A stretch of DNA of 64,000 nucleotides, taken from Pyricularia pennisetigena (Eukaryota; Ascomycota; Sordariomycetes; Magnaporthales; Pyriculariaceae). Below are positions 35,699-46,594 of this stretch, in pieces (positions within the stretch are counted from its first letter, which is position 1; each line of letters opens with the position of its first letter). The translations under genes were made by a program, and so were the position numbers. The stretch covers positions 3,270,543 through 3,334,542 of the forward strand of contig NC_043743.1 of the NCBI RefSeq assembly GCF_004337985.1, in the 5' to 3' direction. The notes under the pieces were generated by a model that saw nothing but the letters and a program-made list of their open reading frames with translations, ran no database searches and was not told the DNA's origin.

Positions 35699-37220
35699 AT
35701 GTCTGTAACCATGGCTGATTCCGAATCGCGCCCTTTATCAGTCGGGCGAGGTCTGGGTGATGCTGGAGCCGATATTATGGGACCGAAGATTGAGACAACC
35801 GCGCATCGACCGGGTGACTTTGATGATGATTCGGATTGGGAGTATGAATACTCTGCCACCGAAACAGAGGTATGTCCTCCGGGCCAACCTTGATCTCGCT
35901 ATCGCAATCCTAAACTGACAATTTCTTGTTGCCCATCTCTAGACATACTATCTAACGGTCGATTTATCCACCCCAGACTTCACCGCGCGCAACGATGACC
36001 AAATCGTCCACAACACCAGAGGCGGATACCGGACCTGGTTCAACCCATTGTCTGAGAAACCTGACATCAGTGCAATGTTTGGTGAGGGCGACAACGAAGG
36101 GCAGGCCGCGAAGAGCTCTGTCGAATCTGGCGCCAGTCAAAGGGCCAGCAATAGTCAAAATCGGGGTAACGACGACGAAGAGGACGATAATAGCGAGGAA
36201 GATGACGACGACGACGAGGATGACGCAGACGAAGGGCGCAGGGGCGACCCAGATCCCCAGCAGTCGGGTGCTACAGGTACGGGCAGCGATGTAGGACCGG
36301 ACAAAGGCAGCAGCTTAGGGATAGCACGCTCTGCCAAACGGAAAAAGAAGAGCAAGAAAGAGGACCAGCCTCTCCAAATACAGATCATGGACCTGCATTC
36401 GGAGCAACCCATCATCTCGCACAAGGGCATGGTGTTCAAGGGCAGTTGGTCGAGAAACATTGGGACAGAACTCGTCTTCACAACACCACTGGAGGATGAC
36501 GGCACCACCACCACCGCAGACTCGGAGCACTCCCGCAGCGTTGACCATGACCAAGAAAATCTGGCGCCCGAGTTCCGCGAGCCACGGACGGGCTCTGATA
36601 CCGCGTCGCTGCCAGGCCACAAACCTTCGGACAAAACCCTTCCTCACCTGGCAGCAGTCCCGGGGGCCACGCTCCTGGCGGCATCCTCGGCCCGGCTGCA
36701 GTGCCAGCCCATCTCGATCCAGAACCGTAGCCTACCGGAGCAGCGCAGCGAGGCGCACCGGCTCGCGCGCTCGGCCAACAACTTCGTCATCCACATCACC
36801 GACGACCTGACGGGGTCTCGCAAGCCCCAGGGTCGGTTCCTGGAGCGGCTCATGGCCATCAAGCGGAAGCGCGGCGAGACGGACGAGGTCACGGTCGTCA
36901 CGGCCGAGAACCCCGACGACGCGGTCGACGACGACTCGGAGGAGGACTTTGAGCGCGAGAAGAAGGAGCGCAAGAAGCTGGATGGCCAGGCGCGGCTGAT
37001 GAGGAAGAAGATGGACCCCCAGACAAAAGGCCCCGGCCGTGGCGTCGGGTACAAGCCCAGGATCAGGAGGAACAAGGCTGGCGCGAGGAGGCGGAAGGAG
37101 GAGGCGGCTGCTCTCTCGTCTGGTGGACCTTCCACTCCGACCCCTGTCTCTTGGCCTCAGGCATATGAGCAGCCGAGCCTGACGGGTGACGCAGGACCAT
37201 CGCAAACGCGTTCTGGTTGA
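35699..37220 (+). CDS. Transcription factor IIIC subunit 6-like (GTF3C6/Sfc7 family)
   Basis: Two exons, 35699-35869 and 35943-37220, with a 73-bp intron (GTATGT, CTCTAG); product 482 residues. The TFIIIC_sub6 domain is visible in two parts: DWEYEYSATETE/TYYLTVDL across the intron at about 45-65, and LQIQIMDLHSEQPIISHKGM followed by FKGSWSRNIGTELVF at about 195-235. Between them lies a long acidic tract (DDEEDDNSEEDDDDDEDDAD), and the C-terminal 150 residues are basic and Lys/Arg-rich with NFVIHITDDLTGSRKPQGRF. By family this is a small subunit of the factor that recruits TFIIIB to tRNA and 5S genes in the nucleus. Start choice rests on the 57-codon first exon; an alternative in-frame ATG follows four codons later. 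Confidence 0.87.
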
Positions 37221-37666
37221 AAGACGGATTGTATAAATTGAAAAGCTGGGAGGATAAGACACTGCTTTTCTTTTTTTTTTTTTTTTTTCTCACTAGAGCC
37301 TGAACATGTGCAACATATTTACTATATGCAACGATACCCACATCACATACCTCAAATCCAGAGTTAGGCTAGGTCTTGACAGAAAACATAAGCAACCATG
37401 ATATGATTGATGATAATTAAGGAGGGNNNNNNNNNNNNNNNNNNNNAACCACACATAGTGCAATAACCAATTATTTTCCACATGCCGCATACTGAATGCC
37501 AGGGCAACAAAACACGAACATGCAACTTTCTTTTTTCTTTTTATCTTGCCGACAAAAACTCCCCAACGCCGCCCGGTCCAACCGATAGAATGCCCACTCA
37601 GCATGGAAGAAGAAAGCAGAAAAAGAGAAATAACAAAGGGATATGCAAACTCCATAAATCAAGAAG

Positions 37667-37697
<31 letters not shown>

Positions 37698-37703
37698 GAC
37701 CGC
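37221..37703. other. Spacer between convergent TFIIIC and DIM1 genes, with assembly gap
   Basis: Shared 3' region. It holds a T-run near 37271-37288, 20 undetermined bases at 37427-37446 and A30 at 37667-37696, which abuts the DIM1 stop codon. Confidence 0.7.
37427..37446. other. Assembly gap (20 N)
   Basis: A run of undetermined bases in the spacer between the convergent TFIIIC and DIM1 genes. It does not interrupt a recognised gene. Confidence 0.99.
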
Positions 37704-39029
37704 TCATGCAAAGTGAATGCCTTCGGCGTTGAACGCAGCCAACAGCCTCAAAAAGTCGTTCTGGTCGCACTTGTTGGCGCGCTGCTCGGCCAAGTCCGTC
37801 TCCTTGAGGACCTTTTCAATCTTTGTCCTGACCAACTCCCCAACTTTTGTCTTTTTCCTCTTGCTCGGCGTCTTGGCCACGGGTGCTGGGGCTTTTTCCT
37901 TGAAGAATTCCGGAACGTCGTCATCATCATCATCACCACCACCGGCGTCGCCATCCTCGTCAACGTCCATGATGCCACCCCACTCCCCGCCGTCCTCTGC
38001 GTCCATCTCAACGTCTCCGTCCGCCGTCTCGACGACGCTCTCGTCAATCGGTATGTCGTTCATGGTGCACCAGATCTTGTAGTTGCGCTCGGCCATGGCG
38101 AGGACCTCCTTGACGCCGAGGAATGAGGCATGCAGCGTCTTGTTCTTGCGGTTGAAGCACACACGCAGCATGCCGTCCCACTCCTCCCAAGAGACGTTCG
38201 GCCGCTCGCGGCCGAGCTTGGGCTCGATGCGCACGACCGAAGATTCTACCTGCGGCGGCGGCTTGAAGTTGGCCTTGCCGACCTTCATGATGTGTGTGAC
38301 TTTGGCGAAGAGCTGGACATTGACGGACTGTTTTTTTTTTTAACGCAGTGGCGACAAGTCAGTAAAAACATGGACATAGTGATGTTGAATTTTACCAGGG
38401 TGATGATAGTTGTGACAATTGACATGGGACAAAACAAAAAGTAGGCGAAGAAAAAAGGAACAAATACTTACCAATCGCGAATAGAGCGCCTCTCCGGGCC
38501 TGGCCGTCAACCGTGACGAAAACTCCCTCTGAAACATGAGCACGGCGCACCTAGGCGGATTCGGCAGCGCCAGCATCTTGAACACCAACGGACTGGAGAT
38601 CTGGTAAGGGGTGTTGCTGATGAGGACGTCAAAGGGCGGCAGGTCCGCCTTGATGACGTCGCCCAGAATGACCTCGAGCTTCCTCTGCTCCGGCTTCCCC
38701 TGCACGCGCTTGGTCAGCTCGGCACCCATGCGCGGGTCCAGCTCGACGGCGATCAGCTTCTGCGCCCGCTCCAGGATCTTGACCGACAGGTTGCCGGTTC
38801 CCGGCCCGACCTCGAGCACCGTGTCCGTCGGCCGCAGGTACGCCTTCTTGACGATCTCCTCGGCTATGCCCGGGTTCTTGAGGATGTGTTGGCCGTAGTC
38901 CTTTTTGAACCGAAACACGTTGTTCTTACTCGGCGCTGCGGCGGCGGCGGCAGCGTTGTTGCCGCCTTTTCGGTCGTAGGGTGAGTTGGACGCGGCGCCC
39001 GCCCGTCGGGGCGTCTTGACTTTGCCCAT
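37704..39029 (-). CDS. DIM1: 18S rRNA adenine dimethylase (dimethyladenosine transferase)
   Basis: Dimethylates the two adjacent adenosines near the 3' end of 18S rRNA during small-subunit maturation. Two exons, 39029-38472 and 38327-37704, with a 144-bp intron (GTAAGT, AACAG); 393 residues. After a basic, Ala-rich N-terminus come KDYGQHILKNPGIAEEIVKK, SAM motif VLEVGPGTGNLSVKIL, the ELDPRM acidic loop, VILGDVIKADLP, the catalytic SNTPYQISSPLVFKML and VLMFQREFSSRLTARPG. Exon 2 continues SVNVQLFAKVTHIMKVGKAN and the C-terminal helical domain. Residues about 285-325 are an acidic insertion (DVEMDAEDGGEWGG, then a run of Asp) that lengthens the protein compared with yeast Dim1 (318). The catalytic core is intact. 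ATG 39029 has good context and a typical KTPRR start. Confidence 0.95.
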
Positions 39030-39521
39030 TGTGGGCTGTGTGGTTCGGAGGACGCAGGCGACGAGGTGGTGGGCGTGGGAAAAGTGTGTTCCAGATATAT
39101 GAGATCGCAAGTCTTTGGGAGCGTAGAGAGGCCACCAAGTTTCCCTAAAAACAACCTGAGGTCGGGGTGGTTGTGCTACCGAGGATCGCGCTTGAACTTC
39201 TGCCGGCGAGAAAAAAGTTTTGGCGGTGTCGCGCGGCACCATCAATTAGCAAGCTTGACCCCGCAGTTCACAAAGATGCAGGTGCAGGCGCAGGCATTAA
39301 TTTCACAAGGCACAGAGCAAACTCGCCCCCAAACCCCAGCGTCATTTTCATTAACCCTAACCTGAGTTATGTAGAATTCAAACAAACGCCGCCCTTGATG
39401 CCAACTACCTTATGCAGGTATACGTACGATGGTGTGCCACGCTAATGATTAATTAATGCAGTAAAATATATATATATAGGATGAGCAGTCACAGAGTTCT
39501 TGCAGCGAACTCGGCATACCA
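39030..39521. other. DIM1 promoter region and arrestin-gene 3' spacer
   Basis: 490 bases between two genes on the same strand. A short TA repeat lies near 39468-39477. No gene seen. Confidence 0.6.
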
Positions 39522-41243
39522 CTAAGTTTTGGAGTTCATAGCTTCCTCGTAACTCGGTGGCGGCGCTTCGTATTCGGGCGCAGCACCGCTACCGCCGGCC
39601 TGTGCTGGAGGGTTGTGTATTGGCGCGGCGGCAGCGGCAGACGAGGAAGCAGCAGCAGCAGCATTGTTTGTTGTAGCAGCAGCATTCGCAGTCGGCCTAG
39701 ACGCCGAGGGCATCCTCGGTGGAAGAGCTGGTGCGATCTCGGCCTGTCCTGTCGCCTCTGGAGCCACATGGGCTTGGGCTTCGGGGTTCACCCTGCCAGA
39801 GTAGACGTCGATTTTTGAAAAGGTGAGGGGCAGGAAGAGCGCCTGCGGCTGCACGTCCCGCGGGAGCGTCTCGCGCAGTCCCCAGCTGACGCCCAGCTTG
39901 AGCTCCAAACTAAAAGATCTGCTGAGGTTGCACGTCGTAAAAGCCGGTGTCATCCCCGCCTGTCCGAGGCCGCTGGGGATCACGTCGTTGAGAAACAAGG
40001 ATGCCGGCAGTGTTATCTCCGACCCGACGGGGCCTTCGGGGTCGATGACTGGGACCTTGAGGTTTGACTTGGATATGATGACCCATCTCGACGTCTCGAC
40101 GTTGTTGAGCTCGTTGCACCGAACTTTGGTTGTCCCAACGAGCTCGACGTGCAAACTTGTCAGAAAGACGTGCTCCCCCCTGCTGGGCGCGAGCTTCTTG
40201 CCCATCAGCCTCAACGGCAGCGGTTTGCCCATCGTCAACACGCTAGGGTATGGCATCCTCGCCGACATTTCCACCGACGGCGCCAGACCCCGCTGCAGCT
40301 GCCCATTGGGGCCGTTCGGGTCCAGCGCGTTGGGTGTTGCATTTGCAGCACTGTTGCCTGTTCCACCCTCGTCCGCGGAACCCTTTGTGAAAAATGGGTT
40401 GTTTGATGATTTCTCATCCTTCTTCCCGCCGAAACCGGACCCGAAGAAGCTCTTCTTCTTCTTGTCTCCAGCCTCGTTGGCAGCCGACGCGCTGGCCGGC
40501 GACCTGGGACGGAACGCAAAAGGCCTCCTGGCGTACGCCTCCTGGCCCGTCGGTGGCAGCCGGGGCGGCTCGAGTGGCATGAGGCGAAAGTCGATCTTGT
40601 AGCGCCAGTTCTCCTTGAGCAGGCCCGGACGCTGGATCGTGACCTTGACGTAGTACCCGACCTCGGCCTGGTGCGGCAGGCCCGTAAAAGTCGGCGGCAG
40701 CTGCTTGTTGACATGTGCGTACAGCAGCTGCCTGCTGCCGTCCATGACCCTGATGCCGCCTATGCCGAACAGGCCCCCGCTGTCCGTGAACCCTCCGGGG
40801 CCACCGATGCCGCCAATCTGCGCCATGGCCCGCGGGTCGCCACACATGTTGTTCATCGGTATCTTGAAGCGGAAGGGAAACGAGTGCGGGCCGGTGTTCA
40901 GCCACACGGGGCCTGCGCTGTGCGCCGGCACGTCTGGTCCCGGAAACACCTGCTGCACCTTGTACAGCACCTTGTGGTTCTCGTGCATGACCTGGCCGGG
41001 CGCCGAGATGCCGCCGGGCAGTCTGCCTGGGCGCGCACCGCGAGCGCCGGGGTAGACACTGCCCGGATAGCTCGGATCCACGGTCGGGACGGCCAAGGCG
41101 GTGCGCGATTCGCCCTCGAGCTTGACCACCACGGCGCCGACCTGCTCTGCACGGTTGAGGTTCAGAACCACCCGCCCGGAGATGATGTCCAGATTGGAAT
41201 AGTACTCGGGCGGGCCATTGTCCAGGACGATGCGGATTGACAT
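39522..41243 (-). CDS. Arrestin-related protein with C-terminal PPxY motif
   Basis: Single-exon gene of 573 residues. The N-terminal arrestin-like domain begins MSIRIVLDNGPPEYYSNLDI and SGRVVLNLNRAEQVGAVVVK; a second conserved block at about 185-235 reads VGYYVKVTIQRPGLLKENWR. A disordered, Lys/Ser-rich insert (about 250-310, SFFGSGFGGKKDEKSSNN) precedes the C-terminal arrestin half with HVFLTSLHVELVGTTKVRC. The extreme C-terminus is YEAPPPSYEEAMNSKT, carrying a PPSY motif of the kind bound by the WW domains of Rsp5/Nedd4 ubiquitin ligases. By family, such adaptors direct the ubiquitylation and endocytosis of plasma-membrane transporters or receptors. An Ala-rich stretch precedes the PY motif. 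Single-exon layout and start at 41243 are clear; the specific cargo is unknown. Confidence 0.87.
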   Translation of the reverse strand: MSIRIVLDNGPPEYYSNLDIISGRVVLNLNRAEQVGAVVVKLEGESRTALAVPTVDPSYPGSVYPGARGARPGRLPGGISAPGQVMHENHKVLYKVQQVFPGPDVPAHSAGPVWLNTGPHSFPFRFKIPMNNMCGDPRAMAQIGGIGGPGGFTDSGGLFGIGGIRVMDGSRQLLYAHVNKQLPPTFTGLPHQAEVGYYVKVTIQRPGLLKENWRYKIDFRLMPLEPPRLPPTGQEAYARRPFAFRPRSPASASAANEAGDKKKKSFFGSGFGGKKDEKSSNNPFFTKGSADEGGTGNSAANATPNALDPNGPNGQLQRGLAPSVEMSARMPYPSVLTMGKPLPLRLMGKKLAPSRGEHVFLTSLHVELVGTTKVRCNELNNVETSRWVIISKSNLKVPVIDPEGPVGSEITLPASLFLNDVIPSGLGQAGMTPAFTTCNLSRSFSLELKLGVSWGLRETLPRDVQPQALFLPLTFSKIDVYSGRVNPEAQAHVAPEATGQAEIAPALPPRMPSASRPTANAAATTNNAAAAASSSAAAAAPIHNPPAQAGGSGAAPEYEAPPPSYEEAMNSKT

Positions 41244-41794
41244 ATTTTTCCCTTGCTGACTTTGCTGTCGGACTGGGGGCCTTCGGGGTGCACAACGCCC
41301 GGGTGAAGTAGTGGGTGGGCCTTGAACCCGGCAGTAAGTGCTAATCGCGCTGCGGCTGGCTGCAGCTGCCTAATGTATAGTGGTGACGCGTTTGGAATTG
41401 CCCCCCGATTCCAACGTGTTGAAATACACGTGAATTGATACCAGGCTAGAGCTGGGCAGGAGAGCGCTAGGCAAAAAAGAGCTAGGCAAAAGTAGCATTA
41501 ACTTAATGGTTTGATGATGTCGTCAATAATTGCCCACTGTTCGGCTTTGGTGGGGTAAATGCGGTTGACTTTCAACTTTTTCTATCGGGCGTCAGGAGCC
41601 AAAAAAAGAAAATTAGAAAAGCCAGGAGAGCCAATTGGGGGGTGGCGGCTGGGAGGGCTGGGTTGGGTTAGTGACATCGGGCAGGTCAGAGTAGCCAAGA
41701 CTGCTCTCAGATCTTGCCTCCATGGGTACATTGCCTGCCAGTCCTAGCGCCCATTGTCGATTCCCGAAGTCCAGATTCCAGCATGGAAGTGGGC

Positions 41795-42275
<481 letters not shown>

Positions 42276-42296
42276 NNNNNNNNNNNNNNNNNNNNN
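42276..42296. other. Assembly gap (21 N)
   Basis: Undetermined bases immediately after the poly-T tract. Confidence 0.99.
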
Positions 42297-42984
42297 CATC
42301 CTGCAATCCATGCTCTCCGGAGCTTTCTGCGCTATGCATCTGAACGTCATTTATTACTTATCTAGGTACATGGCATCCAAATCGGGTTTGTATTTTCATT
42401 TCGGGATACTGGCAGTTGGGTGTCTTTGCAGGAGCATCAGATAAATCGAATTAGCCCAGGTCAAAGGGACGAATACCTGTAATAGTACGGGATGATCATG
42501 TAAAATTGTAAGAGAATCTAGGCTTTCCCTAAATATCTACGCCTCAATAGCACCAACCAAAAACACTATATGCTCGAAATTTCTTGAGCTTGCAGTAATG
42601 CGGTTGTTTCCTGCCGTGTATAATGCTTAACTATACCCCTAGACCCCCCCGTCTTGATAGTCAAAGCTTCCTGTCAAAATCTAGGTACTCCGGAATCCCT
42701 CAAGGGAGACCCAATTAAATAAATATCAACGTGACCAAAATTAAACCGATAGTTAATACATCACACCCCGATACTGCGGAAATTTATTGTACGGCCAAAA
42801 AAGTATGGGGCAGTTAGTGCAAAGAACGCTAAAAGAGCAAACATGAAAAAAGGAAAAAAAAAAAAAAAAGAGAAAATGCCGTGGAGTGCTTCAAAACTTC
42901 TGATAATGCAAATCTTGGGTATCAAATTCGCCGAATAAGGCGTTTATTGTCTGTCTGACATAAAGGTATGTTTCGATAAGACTC

Positions 42985-45900
42985 CTAATCTTCATCGCTG
43001 AGAAGATCTATTATATCGTGGTGCGACCTGCGGGGCCCATGAGACACCAAAGGTGGTCTGTTTGCATTTGTGACTGGCACGTTCGTTTTGCCAGGCCCCG
43101 TGCCATTAGTTGCTCCGCGCCTGCCGTCGAGCTCTATTTCATCTTCATCATCGTCGTCGTCGTCGTCCTCTTCCTTTATCGGCTTCCAGGAGCTGTCCGA
43201 AAATACGATCAAGGTCTTGGTGTTCCGCAGGTTACCTTCTGATTCGAGTTTACGGCGTACCTCTGCCAGGAACCCGTCGATCCGCAAACTTTGTGGCCTG
43301 GCATCTTCATTGCATATGGGGCATTTCCAGTCATCGACAATTGACAGCTTCGGACTGAAGCAGTCGCAAGGATGCGCATGAGTTTGGCACTCGGGACGGT
43401 GGGGAATTTGCGTCCGGGATTTCAGCCATGTTTTGAGGTCAAAGCACTGAATGTGAACGCAATTCGCGCCACGTACTGGGGTCTCCCAGATAGTTGCCAT
43501 GAAGGGGCACGTCAAGTCGACTTTATATTCTTCCCCGACTTCCATCTGGATGTCCTCATCATGCTCTGTGCAAGTCCATCCTGCCTTGCGCTGTATGTCT
43601 TCAAGCGTAGCTTTGGGATCAAGAACTTGGTTCGCATAAACGTCGGCTATTATTTTAGAGAAACTGCGTGTTTCTATCCACTCCACGGCCAGAAAATGTC
43701 GATATCCGGGGTCATTAAGTCGGTCGTCAACACTGACAGTGAGTTTATTTATCCCTTCTAAGACCATGTCTGTAATATCAGTTGGGAGATCTTTAGAGTT
43801 TTGAGGTGCTCGTCTTGGTTTCACGCCCTTCCTCGTCCTTCCCTCGTCGGCAAAGAGGGAGATGAAGATACGCTGAGGCCATGACGTGGCGAAAGTAATC
43901 CAGTCTGGCTCATTCGGCGTGCCTGCCGACTCCTTAATGCGACAGCAACGCAGACGCAAGCGAACTGAGCCTTCAAAATGCTCTGCCAACGGGAGCTGGG
44001 GAATATTGCTGGAACACATGTGACTTCTGGAAAGCAAAGCAATATCGTTAACGTCAAAGCTGAATTCGTATGCCTTCTTCGATGGTGAAATGTCGGACGG
44101 CGGCACGGCGAAGCCCCTGATGAACTGAAAATACTTGTGCTCGTCTGCGTTTTGAGACTTAGGAAGCGCTCGAACATGCCTGACAGGGCTTCGTAAGTCC
44201 ACTTGATGTAAACCAAGGCTGTAGGCCACCAAGTCGTTCGGGGCTCTAGCATGTTGGCTTTGGGGGATGACGGATCTTGCTGGTGGGAAAAAGGGCACAG
44301 GATCTGCACTCTGGCTGTTGCGATGTCCAAGTTGTCGGTTTGGTCGTATCGAACTGGGCTGGGTCGGAAGAGAACTTGCATGAGGCGTAATAACACCAGG
44401 CGCAATGGAAGTCTGCGGCCGGGGGGGTTGCACATACTGCCACTGCGTGTTGGGTTGTTGTGAGTAACCTGAATTGAGCCCGTTAAGGTGCTGGGAATAT
44501 GGGGCCCCTCGGTGGTAGGGTTGGTCCGCTCTATGTTGCAGGTAATGCGATGCACTGTTCGGGACTTGTTGCCCAAATGGTAGTGATTGTTCATGTGATT
44601 GGTTTTGAAACGATACACTTCCAGAGCCTGGCGTATATGCTTGATTAGGTGTGCTATAAGGGTATATCATATTGTTTGCGCGAACAGGTGCATAGTTTTC
44701 CTGCATCATGGTAGAAGGCAGTCTGAGCTGCTGTCGAGTTGGCACAGCAGGCCCTTGCCTGGTGAGTGAAGGCGACGGTGTCGATTGCGATACCGCCGTG
44801 GCCGACAAAGGGTGAGGGTTGGATGATGCAGCTTGTTGCACAAAAGGTAGAGACGATCGGACTACACCGGATGCCATAGACGCAGGCAAGTTTGCAGCCA
44901 TTACCAGCTGGATATATTTCTGCACCAGAGCCATATTCTCATTCTCAAAAAGTTGCCAGTCAGAGGGCGTTCTGTGCTGCATGTGCAGCGTCGACCGCTT
45001 CATATATGCCAAGTTAGCAACTTCCTGGTCATGAGAGAACAAAGCTTCAATCTCCTGCACCTGAGGTCTATGGTCCATGACCTGCAAACTTCTTCTCGCT
45101 CGTATGAAGACGAGACATTGAAGTCCGGGTGAATCACAGCCTAGGAGGTAGATCAGTTCGTTGACAAGCGGCGGCCGCCTCCTCTGTAGGATCAAGTTCA
45201 CCATGGCATCCCAATTACGAGCCAAGCGAGTGAGGCATCGGCCTAGCGCTTCCTGACTGATTGGTAGAAAATCCACCGGGAAGGCGATGAAGAAGTTCAG
45301 CGCTGGTCGAGAGACAGATTGATTAGACGCCAGCATGTCACGCAGTGCTCTGAAGGCCATATCAATGGTTTCCCTGTCGAATGCAGGCATAGCACTGTAT
45401 ACCCCGGATGGATCGCACGACCATCTGCAGTATATCTGATGGATCTGCAGATAAACATAGTCGTGTGCATGACAGGCATGTTCCAGCAAGTACAACCTTC
45501 GACGGTCCATGTTGTTTGGGTCCGCATTTTCAAAGTTCGTGCGATCAAGGTAGTTTTTGAGAGACTTTGCCCAAGTTGCGAATGGCATGCTGCCCTTGTT
45601 GATCAGTATGAGAGTGTACGAAACCAGACTGGGAATACAAACTTACTCAAGCCTCTGTCTTTTGGAACTGTAGGGCCCTGGCTGCACTGAAACGTGTGGG
45701 GACTGGGGAGACTGGACCGGAGTGTTAGGTCCGAGAGTACGTTGAATGTGCAACGTACTAGCACCTGAGGTTACCGGAATGCCAGGCACATTGGTATCCA
45801 GCCCCTTTTGATGATATTGAGATTGTAAATCCGCAGAGTTGCGAATAGACCTGGCGGGCGAGGATTCACAAGAGACATGTCGAGTGTTGCTTTGTGGGAC

Positions 45901-46594
45901 CCGCTGAGTGCCTCTGGTGTTAACAGATGCGAAACTGGTGTCTGGACCGCCATTTGCTGGCATGGGACTCGAGTATTCGGTGTTGTTATTGTGTAGAGGT
46001 CTCTCCAAGGCCTGCGATATGACCTGGGAATCAATTGACAGAACCGGAGCTTGTCGTGGCGAGTTCGGACTGTCGGGCGGGTTGGCCGCAGATGCTGGGC
46101 TAGGTTCGTCACTTTGCGCCGGAGAGGGAAGAGCGTTCAAAGAGGATCTACCAACAGACGGCTCGGGATGTTAGCAAAAGATGACAGATTAGAGCTTCAA
46201 GGAGAACATGTCGCGTCGCGACGTGTCCAAGCCCATGATGACTGAGATGGATGTCCGGGCTGGAAAAGCGCTAGACAGCATGGCTCTGTAGGTGCCAATC
46301 TAGCTCAAATTCAACCTACACATTAGGTACCGCCGTGAGAGATCGCAGAGGTCGCGCAAGCGAGTGCATCGAGGGTGCTGATGCGGATGCCGTGACATTC
46401 CCAGGCAGGTTCAGAGGCGTGGTTACCGGGGTCGACTGGCGGTAACGTTTCGTACCAGCCAGGCGAGGGGTTTCGGAATCGTCTGCGTTGTCGCGATCGG
46501 TGGTCGTCCCTGCTGGGAGTCGGCCTTTCAAGCGACTGTTCAGCGACTGGTTAGCAGCTGCGACGTCGGCCGGCCCTTGAGGCTGCCGCGTCAT
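42985..46594 (-). CDS. SP-RING (MIZ) zinc-finger protein, putative SUMO E3 ligase
   Basis: Three exons as modelled: 46594-46320, 46147-45647 and 45589-42985, with introns of 172 bp (GTAGGT, TGGTAG) and 57 bp (GTAAGT, GGGCAG); product about 1,126 residues. The first 260 residues are disordered and Ser/Pro-rich. A conserved helical region follows (WAKSLKNYLDRTNFENADPN to about 480), then a Gln/Pro-rich linker. The SP-RING spans about 949-1020: VDLTCPFMATIWETPVRGAN, CVHIQCFDLKTWL, an insertion with extra Cys/His (HRPECQTHAHPCDCFSP), and WKCPICNEDARPQSLRIDGF. An acidic tract (EEDDDDDDDEDE) and a terminal SUMO-interacting-type motif DIIDLLSDED close the protein. By family it would stimulate SUMO transfer in the nucleus. 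The 5' end is uncertain: the frame stays open upstream of 46594 for about 50 codons to a possible splice acceptor near 46760, so another exon may exist. Confidence 0.85.
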
